A DNA stretch of 64,000 bases from Thiocapsa roseilacustris. GTDB taxonomy: Bacteria > Pseudomonadota > Gammaproteobacteria > Chromatiales > Chromatiaceae. Position numbers and translations under genes: made by a program. Location of the stretch: contig NZ_JBBWVE010000030.1 of assembly GCF_041903755.1 (NCBI RefSeq), positions 1 through 64,000 on the forward strand. Reading direction: 5' to 3'. The notes under the pieces are model-generated. The model did no database searches. It saw only the letters and a program-made list of their open reading frames with translations, and had not been told where the DNA came from. Below are positions 26,124 through 35,072 of this stretch, piece after piece (the stretch's first letter is position 1; the number at the start of each line of letters is the position of its first letter).

Positions 26124-27227
26124 ACCGAGCACCACGTCGACCTCGATCAATTGTCCGTCGCGATAGACCCGCAGGACGACCTTGTCCCCGACCCGATAGG
26201 CATCGAGCAGCTCGATCAGCCTCTCGACCGAGTCAACATCCTGCCCGTCCACGGCGACGATTAGATCGGCGGCAACCAGATCCCCGTTCTTGCTCATGAT
26301 TGCCGCGCGCAGCCCGGCTCGCGCGGCGGGCGAGCCGTCCTGAATCTGCAGGATCACCACCCCCGCGACGCCGACGATCTCGGCAAAACGCCGGCTCAAG
26401 TCCCCGTCCGTGATCACCCCGAGCGCAGGCCGCACATAGCGGCCGTAGGCGATCAGGCGTGGCACGACGCGGTTGATGGTATCGACCGGCACGGCAAAGC
26501 CGATCCCCGCAAAATTTCCGGACGGGCTGAAGATCGCCGTATTCATGCCGATGACGCGCCCGGCGCTGTCGATCAGGGGGCCACCCGAGTTTCCGGGATT
26601 GATCGCCGCGTCCGTCTGGATCAGATGTTCAATCTTGCGCCCCTCATCCGACGGAATCGTCCGATCGAGCGCAGAAATCACCCCGCCGGTCAGGGAATAG
26701 TCCAACCCGAAGGGATTGCCGATCGCGAAGACCTTCTGTCCGACCTTCAGGTCGTGACTCGAGCCGATCGCGACCGGCGGAGGCCCACCGGCGCCGCTGT
26801 CGATCCGCAACACCGCGATGTCGTGCTCCGGGCTGACGCCGACCAATGCCGCCTCGTAGACGCGCTGATTTGCAAGCCTGACATAGGCCGCCTGCACGTC
26901 GGCAACCACATGATAATTCGTGACGACATGACCATGTCGATCCCACATGAACCCGGAGCCCGTACCGCGAGGGACCTCCAAGAGATTGCGCGACAAGAGA
27001 TCCATGACGCGTCCGGATGTGGTGATGTAGACGACCGAAGGACTGATCGACTCGAAGATTGCGATGGTGGTCTGCTCGTCGGCGGCCAACTCGCCGCGCG
27101 CCATGATCGCGCGCGGTTCGGCTTGGTAGCGAATGAAGAGATCCTCGATCCATGGCCGGCTCGCCAATGCGATCAGGAAGAAGATGACGAACCAAAAAAG
27201 GAAGCGACTGAGGGCGAAGGCGTGCAT
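26121..27227 (-). CDS. DegS/HtrA-like periplasmic serine protease
   Basis: A 368-residue trypsin-like protease with one PDZ domain. A single N-terminal membrane anchor (FLFWFVIFFLIALASRP) is followed by the catalytic triad: His in VVTNYHVVADVQ, Asp in EHDIAVLRID, Ser in INPGNSGGPLID. The PDZ domain spans about 270-368 (GVVILQIQDGSPAARAGL). One PDZ plus an uncleaved anchor matches DegS, the sigma-E stress sensor; DegQ would have two. ATG 27227 is used because the anchor follows immediately. The stop codon forms the end of a repeat element. Confidence 0.9.
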   Translation of the reverse strand: MHAFALSRFLFWFVIFFLIALASRPWIEDLFIRYQAEPRAIMARGELAADEQTTIAIFESISPSVVYITTSGRVMDLLSRNLLEVPRGTGSGFMWDRHGHVVTNYHVVADVQAAYVRLANQRVYEAALVGVSPEHDIAVLRIDSGAGGPPPVAIGSSHDLKVGQKVFAIGNPFGLDYSLTGGVISALDRTIPSDEGRKIEHLIQTDAAINPGNSGGPLIDSAGRVIGMNTAIFSPSGNFAGIGFAVPVDTINRVVPRLIAYGRYVRPALGVITDGDLSRRFAEIVGVAGVVILQIQDGSPAARAGLRAAIMSKNGDLVAADLIVAVDGQDVDSVERLIELLDAYRVGDKVVLRVYRDGQLIEVDVVLG

Positions 27228-27300
27228 GGATGCGCCGTGGCATTGGAGACGCCTGGATTGTACCAGTTGCCCGAAAGAGGCTGCGCTCCGCGTGCGAGCC

Positions 27301-28371
27301 TCAAGCGAGCGCTGCGCTCTGCTCGTCGGGCGGAATCGGCCAGGCCGTGAGGATGGCTTGGACCAGGGTTGCGAGCGGAATCGCAAAAAACACACCCCAG
27401 AAACCCCAGATCCCGCCGAACACTAGAATAGCCACGATGATCGCGACCGGATGCAGATTCACCACCTCGGAGAACAGCAACGGCACCAGGACATTGCCGT
27501 CGAGGGCTTGGATGATGAAGTAGGCCACCGCAATCCAGATGAAGGTCGGAGTCCAGCCCCACTGGAACCAGGCCACCAACAGCACCGGCACCGTAACCAC
27601 GGCTGCCCCGATGTAGGGAATGATGACCGAGAAACCGACCAGCAACGACAAGAGCATCGCATATTTGAGCCCGAAGGCGACGAAGGTGGCATAGCTGACC
27701 AGCCAGACGATGAGGATCTCCCAAGCCTTGCCCCTGACGTAATTGGAGATTTGGCGATCGACGTCCTTCCAGATTCCGGTCACGATCGTGCGATGCTTCG
27801 GCAGGAACCGGTGAAACCAGCCAACAATCAAATGCTTGTCCTTCATGAAGAAAAACACGAGCAGCGGCATGAGGATGAGATACACCAGGAGGGTGATGAC
27901 CCCGACGACGCTTGCGAGGGACCAGGAAAGTACACGTTGGCCGAACATGACGGTCTCGGCTCGGATCGCCCCGATCAGCTCGGCGACCTGGGCCTCGGTC
28001 ACTAGATCCGGGTAGTGCTCCGGCAAATCCAGGAGCGCCGTCGTCGCGACCGAGATCATCGACGGCAACTGCTGCACCAGCTCGGTGACCTGACGCGACA
28101 CCGAGGGCACGACGCCCACCAACACCAGGGCAACAAACAGCAAAAAGGCGAAATACACCACCAAGACGCTCGCCAACCGCGGTAACCCGCGACGCTCAAG
28201 CTGCCCAACCAGGCCCTCCAGCAAATAAGCGATGACAATGCTGGCCAACACGGGCATGAGCATTCGGCCCATGGTAATGACCACGGCAAACAGGATCAGC
28301 AGCAGGATGGCCAGGAAGATAATCTGGGGATCGGAGAAATAACGCCGAAACCAGTTCGCAACGATCTTCAT
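27301..28371 (-). CDS. AI-2E family (PerM-type) transporter
   Basis: A 356-residue inner-membrane protein with about eight helices, family AI-2E_transport/PerM (PF01594). Typical features are LMPVLASIVIAYLLEGLVGQ near the N-terminus, LPSMISVATTALLDLPEHYP in the central soluble part, and GFSVIIPYIGAAVVTVPVLL followed by IIQALDGNVLVPLLFSEVVN. Substrates vary in the family (AI-2 export, ion antiport) and cannot be assigned. ATG 28371 is chosen by homology. The next upstream minus-strand gene ends ten bases earlier, so the two form an operon. Confidence 0.9.
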   Translation of the reverse strand: MKIVANWFRRYFSDPQIIFLAILLLILFAVVITMGRMLMPVLASIVIAYLLEGLVGQLERRGLPRLASVLVVYFAFLLFVALVLVGVVPSVSRQVTELVQQLPSMISVATTALLDLPEHYPDLVTEAQVAELIGAIRAETVMFGQRVLSWSLASVVGVITLLVYLILMPLLVFFFMKDKHLIVGWFHRFLPKHRTIVTGIWKDVDRQISNYVRGKAWEILIVWLVSYATFVAFGLKYAMLLSLLVGFSVIIPYIGAAVVTVPVLLVAWFQWGWTPTFIWIAVAYFIIQALDGNVLVPLLFSEVVNLHPVAIIVAILVFGGIWGFWGVFFAIPLATLVQAILTAWPIPPDEQSAALA

Positions 28372-28381
28372 GTGGACTGAA

Positions 28382-28762
28382 TTACCCTTCCGCGGGATGT
28401 TTGGCTCGGTAATCGTGGTAGTGACGGGCGAACAAGGCTTCGAGATCGTCGATGACCTCGTTTGCCGAACGCCCCTGCAGGACGTGCGCGGACATGAGCG
28501 CCGAGGTTTCGTTGAGCATCGGGCCGCGATCGAGCATCTGGTAGGTCTTCGACAAACGCTTGATCGCGGCGACCACGCTTTCCGTGGTCGGACGCGGAAC
28601 CGGAATCGGTTCGCGTGGCCCGCGATGCGGCTCCGGCGCTGCGGCCCCACGCTGCAGCAGAAACTCGGCGAATGCGAGTAGCGTTTCACGCTCTTCGGCA
28701 GCGAGCGCGCGAAACGCGCGCACAAGACGGCGCTCCGGCTCCGATCCTTGAGTTCGTCTCAT
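28382..28762 (-). CDS. Hypothetical protein
   Basis: A 126-residue soluble protein, largely helical by composition (AFRALAAEERETLLAFAEFL, then SVVAAIKRLSKTYQMLDRGP, ANEVIDDLEALFARHYHDY). No membrane segment or known motif. ATG 28762 is used; a GTG one codon earlier is equally possible. It is followed after ten bases by the PerM-type gene and is probably co-transcribed. Function unknown. Confidence 0.7.
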   Translation of the reverse strand: MRRTQGSEPERRLVRAFRALAAEERETLLAFAEFLLQRGAAAPEPHRGPREPIPVPRPTTESVVAAIKRLSKTYQMLDRGPMLNETSALMSAHVLQGRSANEVIDDLEALFARHYHDYRAKHPAEG

Positions 28763-28877
28763 CACGGGAAGATGCTCAGGGGAGATTCGAGGGTCGAGTC
28801 CAGGGACAGCCGCAGCGGATCGGCGACGATGAGGTCGCTCGGGGAAAGGGAGTCAAGGCGTCCATCGGGTTTCCGTG

Positions 28878-29780
28878 TCAGTCGTTGTGCTTACGGCAGT
28901 AGGCCCGCGCAAACTCAAGCAGCTCCTCCATGACGCGCAGTCGAAACTTCTGTTTCTGATGGACGAACGAGAAGGGACGATCCAGAGGCGGATCCAGGTT
29001 GAGCGCGACCAGCGTACCCAATTTGAGCTCTTTTTGGATCGTCGCCCCGGACACTACCGACACGCCCATACCGGCCTCCACGGCTCCTTTGACGGCCTCG
29101 GGGCTGCCGAGCTCCATCGACACCTTGAGCACGGAATGACTATCTTGTTGCAGGTTCAGGTAATCGTTGATCACCTCTCGCGTTCCCGAGCCCTCTTCAC
29201 GACAGATGAAGGGGTACTCGAGGAGCTGCTCGAAGGCCACCATTCGGGCTCCGGCAAGCGGGTGGCCCGGGGGTACGATCGCGAAGAGCTGATCGCGCTT
29301 GCAGTGCTCCACGACGAGATTCTTGTTCCCGACCGGCGCCTCGACCACCCCGAGATCAATCGCGTTGTTCTCCACCATCGAGACGATCCCGTCGCTGTTG
29401 GAGACCTTGAGGTGGATGGTCACCTCCGGATAGCGTTCCTTGAAATCGCCAAGGAGGGTCGGGAGCATATACTCGGCGATGGTCGTGCTCGCGCCGATCG
29501 CGAGTGCCCCGCTGATCTCGCCGGTGATCTCGCGAACCGCGTTCTCCATCTCGGCATAGAGCACGAAGATGCGATCCGCCGAACCGAACACCGTTTTACC
29601 CGCATCGGTCAGGCTGATCCGGTTATGCGTCCGGTCGAACAGGCGCGTGTTGAAGTGCTCCTCCAACTGACGTACCTGAAAGGTAACGGCCGGCTGCGTC
29701 ATATGCAGCACTTCTGCCGCCTTGGTGAAGCTCAGCAGCCGAGCGACCGTATGGAAAACCTGTAGTCTGCGATCTGCCAT
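28878..29780 (-). CDS. LysR family transcriptional regulator
   Basis: A 300-residue LTTR. The winged helix-turn-helix is at residues 1-65 (LQVFHTVARLLSFTKAAEVL, then QPAVTFQVRQLEEHFNTRLF). The effector-binding domain spans about 90-295, with LAIGASTTIAEYMLPTLLGD opening it and EEGSGTREVINDYL inside. The sequence is near CysB/CbbR-type regulators, but the effector is not certain. It is divergent from a FadL-type porin, with a T-N11-A palindrome in between, so autoregulation and control of the porin are likely (inferred). Confidence 0.92.
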   Translation of the reverse strand: MADRRLQVFHTVARLLSFTKAAEVLHMTQPAVTFQVRQLEEHFNTRLFDRTHNRISLTDAGKTVFGSADRIFVLYAEMENAVREITGEISGALAIGASTTIAEYMLPTLLGDFKERYPEVTIHLKVSNSDGIVSMVENNAIDLGVVEAPVGNKNLVVEHCKRDQLFAIVPPGHPLAGARMVAFEQLLEYPFICREEGSGTREVINDYLNLQQDSHSVLKVSMELGSPEAVKGAVEAGMGVSVVSGATIQKELKLGTLVALNLDPPLDRPFSFVHQKQKFRLRVMEELLEFARAYCRKHND

Positions 29781-29811
29781 CCGGAGGCCACGTCAAGATG
29801 ACGACAGCGAA

Positions 29812-29826
29812 ATAAGATCGACTTAT
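29812..29826. promoter_or_regulatory. Candidate LysR-type operator
   Basis: The perfect inverted repeat ATAAG-ATCGA-CTTAT contains a T-N11-A core (29813-29825), the classical LysR-family site. It lies 32 bp upstream of the LysR start, inside the 239-bp divergent region shared with the FadL-type gene. Confidence 0.6.
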
Positions 29827-30019
29827 ATCACAATCACGTGACCTGGGGGTAGCGCTGCGGGGTCGTTAGGATGCCAATCGAAAAGAGACCGAAAACGTGG
29901 GCATAGGGGTGATCACGGCCACGAATTTCTTCGCAACAACCTCTGGATTAATGTGGCATCTTCGCCTAAAGTTCGGCGCAGAAAAACAACGGACACCGAC
30001 ACGACGAGGAGCCTCCCGC

Positions 30020-31309
30020 ATGAAACAACAGATCGCTCGTGCGATTGCGACCGCCATCGCCGCCGGCGGCTTTCTCGCTGCCGGCCAATCGCTCGCCGCG
30101 GGCTTTTCACTCCCGGAGGCGTCGACTGCCGGCATCGGACTGGCCAACGCCTTAGTCGCGAATCCCGAGGAAACCGGCGCCTTTGCCTACAATCCGGCCG
30201 CCATGGGATTCCATGACACATCGAGCGTCTCGCTGGGCGCGCTCCTGATCAGTCCCAGCTTCAGTGTCCGAACCGCCTCGGGGCAACACGACAGCCAAGG
30301 TGCCGACTGGACAGCAGCCCCGATGATCCAGGCCGCACTGCGAATCAACGAGGATTGGCGTATCGGTCTGGGGATAACGGCCCCTTTCGGGCTCGAGACC
30401 CGCTGGGAGGACGGAACCTTTCCGGCCCTGAGCGGCACCGTACGCGTCCCGGTTCCGCCGCCGCTGGATCCAAACGTTCCGCGCGGCCAACCCACCGCAA
30501 GCAAGCTCGAGATCCTCGACTTCTCGCCGACGGTCGCCTATCGCGTCAACGCCAATCTCAGCCTGTCCGGCGGCTTGGATATCTACTGGGTGAAAAACGC
30601 CCAGCTCGACTCGACCGCGGGACGACTTAGCGGCGACGGAGCCAATCTCGGATTCAACCTGAGCGCACTGTATCGGTACGAGGCATGGAGCTTGGGCGCC
30701 GCCTTTCGCTCCGCCACCACCGTCGGACTCGAAGGGAATTACCAACCCTTGAGCCAAACCCTAGTCGCGATCGGCCGGCTCCCGCCCGCGCAGGACGCAG
30801 AGGTGGATGTCGACCTGCCCTGGCGCCTGCAGCTTGGCGCCCGCTATGCCTTCACCGAAGCATTAGCCGTCGAAATCGACTGGACGCGTACAGGCTGGAG
30901 CTCCTTCAGTAAGCTTGAGGTCGAAGGCACGGATACGGGGGAAACCATCTTCACCGATACGAACGACTGGAACGACAGCAACGCATACCGACTCGGCGTC
31001 ACCTATCAAATCCGCCCGGACACCCAGCTTCGATTCGGCTACTCCTACGACGAAACCGGACAGGACGACGCCCATTTCAGTGCGCGCGTCCCGGACAACG
31101 ACCGCCACCTCTTCGGCATCGGCGTCGCGCATCTTTTCGGCGACGGCCTATCGATCGAAGCGGGATACATGTACGTGAAGTCGAACGATCGCACCATCCG
31201 CAGCAGCACACCGTATCGCGGCGGAGACGTCAACGGAACGGATGCGCTCGACGGCGATTACGAGATGGACGCCCACCTCATCGGACTCGGGATCGTCAAG
31301 GTCTTCTGA
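30020..31309 (+). CDS. FadL/OmpP1-type outer-membrane porin
   Basis: A 429-residue beta-barrel of the FadL family that lets hydrophobic compounds cross the outer membrane. The signal peptide (QIARAIATAIAAGGFLAAGQ...SLA) is cleaved before AGFSLPEASTAGIGLANALV, the typical N-terminal hatch sequence; NPAAMGF matches the family NPA motif. Alternating beta strands run to a C-terminal phenylalanine (GLGIVKVF), as needed for barrel assembly. ATG 30020 follows GAGGAG. It is divergent from the LysR gene. Hydrocarbons or fatty acids are possible substrates, not shown. Confidence 0.93.
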   Translation: MKQQIARAIATAIAAGGFLAAGQSLAAGFSLPEASTAGIGLANALVANPEETGAFAYNPAAMGFHDTSSVSLGALLISPSFSVRTASGQHDSQGADWTAAPMIQAALRINEDWRIGLGITAPFGLETRWEDGTFPALSGTVRVPVPPPLDPNVPRGQPTASKLEILDFSPTVAYRVNANLSLSGGLDIYWVKNAQLDSTAGRLSGDGANLGFNLSALYRYEAWSLGAAFRSATTVGLEGNYQPLSQTLVAIGRLPPAQDAEVDVDLPWRLQLGARYAFTEALAVEIDWTRTGWSSFSKLEVEGTDTGETIFTDTNDWNDSNAYRLGVTYQIRPDTQLRFGYSYDETGQDDAHFSARVPDNDRHLFGIGVAHLFGDGLSIEAGYMYVKSNDRTIRSSTPYRGGDVNGTDALDGDYEMDAHLIGLGIVKVF

Positions 31310-31314
31310 ACTGC

Positions 31315-31398
31315 TAAACCGCGTCGGAGCGGCATGCGCAGTTATTGGATTGAATCGGCTACGGCCGGGACCTCGCTTGCCGGAGCTAACGCGGTTTA
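31315..31398. repeat. ~84-nt inverted-end element, copy a
   Basis: 84 nt from TAAACCGCG to CGCGGTTTA. It follows the FadL stop by five bases, with the stop itself reading TGAACTGC directly before the element, which looks like a decayed copy of the element end. Confidence 0.85.
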
Positions 31399-31421
31399 GG
31401 ATGATAAAAAAACAAGAACTC

Positions 31422-31506
31422 TAAACCGCGTCACCACCAAGATTCCGAGGCCACATCCACCGTTTGACTCACTCGGAGCTTAGCATCTCGCTCTGAACGC
31501 GGTTTA
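31422..31506. repeat. ~84-nt inverted-end element, copy b
   Basis: 85 nt from TAAACCGCG to CGCGGTTTA, in tandem with copy a, 23 bp apart across an A-rich spacer. Interiors of a and b are not alike. Confidence 0.85.
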
Positions 31507-31731
31507 ACCGAATACCGGGGATAACCTTGACGCACTGGCGGACGCGAAACGTCGCGGACATCCAAGGATGCCGCGACGCAGCCTCGCTCGTAACCCCGGC
31601 CACGTCGCTGACCGGATCAGTACGGGGGAAAAGCGCAGCGCATCCACCATCACCGTCGGCCGGGGGCGCCTGCGGCCCGATCGGAGGGGCGCATGGTGGA
31701 TACGGCGCGGCCGATGTTGTCGTTCAAACGC
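31507..31731. repeat. Intergenic stretch with a small inverted repeat
   Basis: About 225 bp without a gene. ATCCACCAT (31642-31650) and ATGGTGGAT (31693-31701) form a 9-bp stem around 42 bp, within GCGCAGCGCATCCACC-type sequence similar to common REP-like repeats of gammaproteobacteria. No coding signal. Confidence 0.45.
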
Positions 31732-31734
31732 TGA

Positions 31735-31867
31735 GGCGAATTCCGGAAACCTTCATGCCAAGGGCGTAGGTTGTGCCGAGCCGTGCGAGGCACAACCAAC
31801 CGTCGGCGCAAGTTGTGCCTCCTATCGTCAGCACAACCTACGGGTATGTAAGTTTGCGGAAATCGCC
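31735..31867 (+). mobile_element. MITE-like palindromic element, copy 2
   Basis: 133 bp, nearly identical to copy 1 (same ends and both internal hairpins). Flanked by the 3-bp direct repeat TGA (31732-31734 and 31868-31870), the only complete copy with TGA rather than TTA or TAA. Confidence 0.85.
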
Positions 31868-31955
31868 TGAGATCCGAGCGCGCGCCTTATCCACCCTACC
31901 GACCGGTCTTAGGAACAAGGCCCCGCGACGCCGAGTAGATTCTCGAGAGAACATA

Positions 31956-31988
31956 CGAAGAACGCCGCCCCGAGGGCGGCGTTCTTCG
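31956..31988. terminator. Bidirectional terminator downstream of dsrE2
   Basis: A 15-bp perfect stem CGAAGAACGCCGCCC with a 3-base loop. It lies beyond the dsrE2 stop (minus) and downstream of the FadL gene (plus); the TTCTT at the 3' side of the stem in both directions gives a partial U-tract. Confidence 0.75.
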
Positions 31989-32075
31989 TGACTAACCCGG
32001 TGCGACGCAACAGCGCCCCGGACACGCGTCAGACAGGCGTCAAGCAAGACCCGCGCGCGGGGCGCGAGGAACGCT

Positions 32076-32555
32076 TTAGATGTAGAGACAAATGTCGCTT
32101 TCGCCCGCAAACTCGAAGAAGGACGAAGCGCCTGCGTACTCCACCCCGTCGATGAACTCGGAAGGATTCATGTCGAACAGGTCGACCGTCATCTGGCAGG
32201 CGATCAGCTTGACCTCGGCCTCTTGGCAAAGATCCCGCAGCTCCTCGACACTGGCCACACCCTTGTCCTTCATCTTCTTCTTCATCATCGCGGTCATCAT
32301 GCCCTGCATACCGGGCAAGGTCAGACCCAGGACCGGGAACCACTTGTCCATGCCCATCGGCATGGGCATTCCGGGGTTGCCCAACGGGGTCACCTCGAGG
32401 GCGAGCTTCTTCTTCAGGAGCTGCAGCCCGTAGAAGGTGAAGAAGATCTGTGTCTCGTAGCCGAGCGCGGATGCGGTCGAAGCCAGGATAAAGGGTGGGT
32501 AGGCCCAATCGAGAGAGCCCTTAGTGGCGATAATGGCGAGTTTCTTTTCTTCCAT
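32076..32555 (-). CDS. dsrE2: DsrE2-type sulfur-transfer protein
   Basis: A 159-residue DsrE-family protein (KLAIIATKGSLDWAYPPFIL, then ALGYETQIFFTFYGLQLLKK). The family cysteine is in AEVKLIACQMTVDLF; another is in LRDLCQE. Hydrophobic methionine-rich segments (VLGLTLPGMQGMMTAMM) fit the membrane-associated DsrE2 type. In Allochromatium vinosum rhd, tusA and dsrE2 are adjacent and pass persulfide sulfur from stored sulfur toward the Dsr pathway; the order here is the same. ATG 32555 follows AGGAGG. Last gene of the operon. Confidence 0.92.
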   Translation of the reverse strand: MEEKKLAIIATKGSLDWAYPPFILASTASALGYETQIFFTFYGLQLLKKKLALEVTPLGNPGMPMPMGMDKWFPVLGLTLPGMQGMMTAMMKKKMKDKGVASVEELRDLCQEAEVKLIACQMTVDLFDMNPSEFIDGVEYAGASSFFEFAGESDICLYI

Positions 32556-32619
32556 CGTGTCCTCCTCGCGGGTCGATCGGCTCGCGGATTGTTTCGGTTT
32601 GGCGAGACGGCTCGGGCCG

Positions 32620-32850
32620 TCAGCCCTTCTTGATCAGGAAGTGGAATTTCCCGCCATCTTCCTTCGACTCCATCAGCTCGTTGCCGGTCTGCTTGGCGAA
32701 GGCGTCGAAGTCCTTGACGGAACCTGGGTCGGTGGCGACAACGTGCAGCACCTGGCCGGAGTCCATCGCGTTCAGGGTCTTCTTCGCACGTAGAATCGGG
32801 AGCGGGCAATTCAGGCCGCTGGCGTCGAGCTCTTGGTCAAAATCTGCCAT
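32620..32850 (-). CDS. tusA: Sulfurtransferase TusA
   Basis: A 76-residue sulfur carrier. The active-site Cys lies in the family motif LDASGLNCPLPILRAKKTL; the fold continues VLHVVATDPGSVKDFDAFAK and ends in a basic tail. A strong ribosome-binding site AGGAGGT precedes ATG 32850. In sulfur oxidizers TusA is the central cytoplasmic persulfide donor to DsrEFH and DsrC, besides its tRNA thiolation role. It lies between the rhodanese and dsrE2 genes. Confidence 0.96.
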   Translation of the reverse strand: MADFDQELDASGLNCPLPILRAKKTLNAMDSGQVLHVVATDPGSVKDFDAFAKQTGNELMESKEDGGKFHFLIKKG

Positions 32851-33014
32851 GGAGTACCTCCTGTCGGATGCTGTTTTAGAATATCAGTAGACACAAGAAT
32901 TCGGTTTTATAGGCGAAATAGGCCGAAAAGGCAAGGCGTCGAGAACTGGACTTGGAGCCGATAGCGACCGGTCCCGGCCGATCTCGACGACCGCCCTGCC
33001 CGAGCCCGCACGAC

Positions 33015-33326
33015 TCATGCGATCGGGTAGCCGTGACGGGCCCAGGCGATGATACCGCCCCGCAGATTCAGGACGCGGTTGTAGCCCTGCTGCATCATGT
33101 AGGCACAGGCCTGATACGACCGCGCACCGCTGCGGCAGTAAAGCACCACATCCCGATCCTTAGGCAACTCGCTGATCCGAATCGGGATCAGATGCATGGG
33201 CAGCCGCATGGCGTCGGGGATAGCGCCTTGCGCGATCTCCGCAGGCGTGCGGATATCCACGAGCAGCACATCCTCGCCGCCCATGATCTTGCCGTGCAGA
33301 GATTCGGAGTCGATCTCGTTTATCAC
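33015..33326 (-). CDS. Single-domain rhodanese
   Basis: A 103-residue rhodanese with the active-site loop LYCRSGARS, preceded by VLLVDIRTPAEIAQGAIPDA, and ending GGIIAWARHGYP. It loads a persulfide on the loop cysteine and hands it to TusA; the equivalent gene in A. vinosum is the first of the rhd-tusA-dsrE2 group. Here too it is first, 164 bp before tusA, and divergent from cysG with about 90 bp of AT-rich promoter sequence between them. Confidence 0.93.
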   Translation of the reverse strand: MINEIDSESLHGKIMGGEDVLLVDIRTPAEIAQGAIPDAMRLPMHLIPIRISELPKDRDVVLYCRSGARSYQACAYMMQQGYNRVLNLRGGIIAWARHGYPIA

Positions 33327-33416
33327 ATCGCTGTCCTACCACAAACCTAAGTATTTAAGTATATTAAGGACTTTTGACGTGCAACTCAACGATCCTTGTG
33401 AGCCATACGAACCGAG
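33327..33416. promoter_or_regulatory. AT-rich divergent promoter region of rhd and cysG
   Basis: The 90 bp between the divergent rhodanese and cysG starts contain an AT-rich core (TAAGTATTTAAGTATATTAAG, 33351-33370) unlike the GC-rich surroundings. TTGCAC and TACTTA 17 bp apart on the minus strand are a possible promoter for the sulfur operon; matches to consensus are only moderate. Confidence 0.4.
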
Positions 33417-34847
33417 ATGACCATGGAATTCCTTCCGATCTTTCAAGACATCAGGGATAAACCCTGCCTGGTCGTCGGCGGCGGCGCCACCGCGGCCCGC
33501 AAGGTAGGCAGCCTCCTCCGTGCCGGCGCTACGCTCACGGTTGTCGCACCCGAGATTGTCGATGCGCTGAACCACCTGGCGGACGCCGGCGCGATTCGTT
33601 ATCTCGCGCGGCGCTTCGAGTCCGAAGATATCAAAGGCAACCGCCTCGTGATCGCCGCAACGGACGACCGCGGGGTCAACGGCAAGATCGCCGAGCTCGC
33701 GCGCGAGTACGACATTCCCGTCAACGTCATCGACGACCCGGACGCCTGTACCTTTCTCCTGCCCTCGATCGTCGATCGCTCGCCCGTCGTGGTGGCAATC
33801 TCGACCGGCAAGGCGTCGCCCGTGCTGGCGCGGCTTCTGCGCACCCGACTCGAATCCATCATCCCGGCCGGCTACGGCCGGCTCGGGGAGCTCTGCGCAC
33901 GTTATCGTGACCGCGTGAAGGAGCGCTTCAGCGCCCTGCCCGATCGGCGTCGATTCTGGGATCGCGTCCTGGAAGGCGCCGTGGCGGAGCGTATCTTCGC
34001 GGGGCAATTTGCCGAGGCCGAGGCGGTCATCGAGCGCGAATTGGCCCACGATGCGCTCGAATCCGATATGGGCGAGGTCTATCTCGTCGGCGCCGGACCG
34101 GGTGATCCCGATCTGCTGACCTTCCGCGCGCTGCGCCTGATGCAGCAGGCCGATGTCGTCGTCTACGACCGTTTGGTCGCCGAGCCCATCCTCGCGATGA
34201 CGCGCCGCGACGCCCGCCGCATCTATGTCGGCAAACAGCGCAACCATCACGCCATGCGGCAGGAAGAGATCAACCAACTGCTTGCCGATCTCGCCAAGGA
34301 TGGTCATCGTGTGTTGCGCCTGAAGGGCGGCGATCCCTTCATCTTCGGGCGCGGCGGCGAGGAGATCGACACCCTCGCCGCGCAGGGCGTGCCCTTCCAG
34401 GTCGTGCCCGGCATCACGGCCGCATCAGGCTGCGCCAGCTACACCGGCATCCCGCTGACCCACCGCGACTACGCCCAATCCGTGACCTTCGTGACCGGCC
34501 ATCTCAAGGACGGCACCATGAACCTCAACTGGAGCGCACTCGCACAGCCGAGCCAAACGGTGGTCTTCTACATGGGCCTTGCGGGCCTGCCGATCATCGT
34601 CGACCAGCTGATCGAACACGGCGTCTCGCCGCAGATGCCCATCGCGCTCATCCAGCAGGGGACGACGCACTTGCAGCGCGTCTACTCGGGCACGCTTGAA
34701 ACCATCGTGGAGATGGTGGAGGCCGATCCTCCGGAGCCGCCGACCCTCATCATCGTCGGCGAGGTCGTGAAGCTGCGCGAAAAGCTGAGCTGGTTCCGGC
34801 CGCCGGACGAGCCGCAGCTCGGCGCCACTACGCGTCTGGTCAGCTAA
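33417..34847 (+). CDS. cysG: Siroheme synthase (trifunctional CysG)
   Basis: A 476-residue fusion. Residues 1-210 are the CysG-B precorrin-2 dehydrogenase/ferrochelatase part (EFLPIFQDIRDKPCLVVGGG, then DDPDACTFLLPSIVDRSPVV). Residues 215-465 are the CysG-A uroporphyrinogen-III methyltransferase (VYLVGAGPGDPDLLTFRALR, VVYDRLVA, RLKGGDPFIFGRGGEE). Together they make siroheme, the cofactor of sulfite reductases including reverse DsrAB. ATG 33417 or 33423 is the start; the second places FLPIF nearer the end. The TAA stop is the 3-bp flank of a MITE inserted directly behind it. Confidence 0.97.
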   Translation: MTMEFLPIFQDIRDKPCLVVGGGATAARKVGSLLRAGATLTVVAPEIVDALNHLADAGAIRYLARRFESEDIKGNRLVIAATDDRGVNGKIAELAREYDIPVNVIDDPDACTFLLPSIVDRSPVVVAISTGKASPVLARLLRTRLESIIPAGYGRLGELCARYRDRVKERFSALPDRRRFWDRVLEGAVAERIFAGQFAEAEAVIERELAHDALESDMGEVYLVGAGPGDPDLLTFRALRLMQQADVVVYDRLVAEPILAMTRRDARRIYVGKQRNHHAMRQEEINQLLADLAKDGHRVLRLKGGDPFIFGRGGEEIDTLAAQGVPFQVVPGITAASGCASYTGIPLTHRDYAQSVTFVTGHLKDGTMNLNWSALAQPSQTVVFYMGLAGLPIIVDQLIEHGVSPQMPIALIQQGTTHLQRVYSGTLETIVEMVEADPPEPPTLIIVGEVVKLREKLSWFRPPDEPQLGATTRLVS

Positions 34848-34979
34848 GGCGATTTCCGCAAACTTCCATACCGTAGGTTGTGCTGACGGTAGGAAGCACA
34901 ACTTGCGCCGACGGTTGGTTGTGCCTCGCAAGGCTCGGCACAACCTACGCGACTGGTATAAAGGTTCCCAGAATTCGCC
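34848..34979 (-). mobile_element. MITE-like palindromic element, copy 3
   Basis: 132 bp in the opposite orientation to copies 1 and 2 (left end GGCGATTTCCGCAAACTTCC). The flanking 3-bp repeat is TAA at 34845-34847, which is the cysG stop codon, and TAA at 34980-34982, which is the first three bases of repeat element c. The insertion therefore split a stop codon shared by cysG and element c and restored both. Confidence 0.87.
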
Positions 34980-35064
34980 TAAACCGCGTCGACTCCAACC
35001 TTGAGCACATCGTCCGACGTCGACACAACGCGACGAGCGCACAGATGGCACGGGACGCGGTTTA
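34980..35064. repeat. ~84-nt inverted-end element, copy c
   Basis: 85 nt from TAAACCGCG to CGCGGTTTA between convergent cysG and plsY. Before the MITE insertion its left end would have begun with the cysG stop codon. The plsY stop lies nine bases to the right and reads TAAACCGCTGC on minus, resembling a second element end. Confidence 0.85.
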
Positions 35065-35072
35065 GCAGCGGT

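Noticed and set aside
33336..34307. A 323-codon frame antisense to cysG
   Set aside because: CysG motifs are complete on the other strand; this frame has no recognisable domain.
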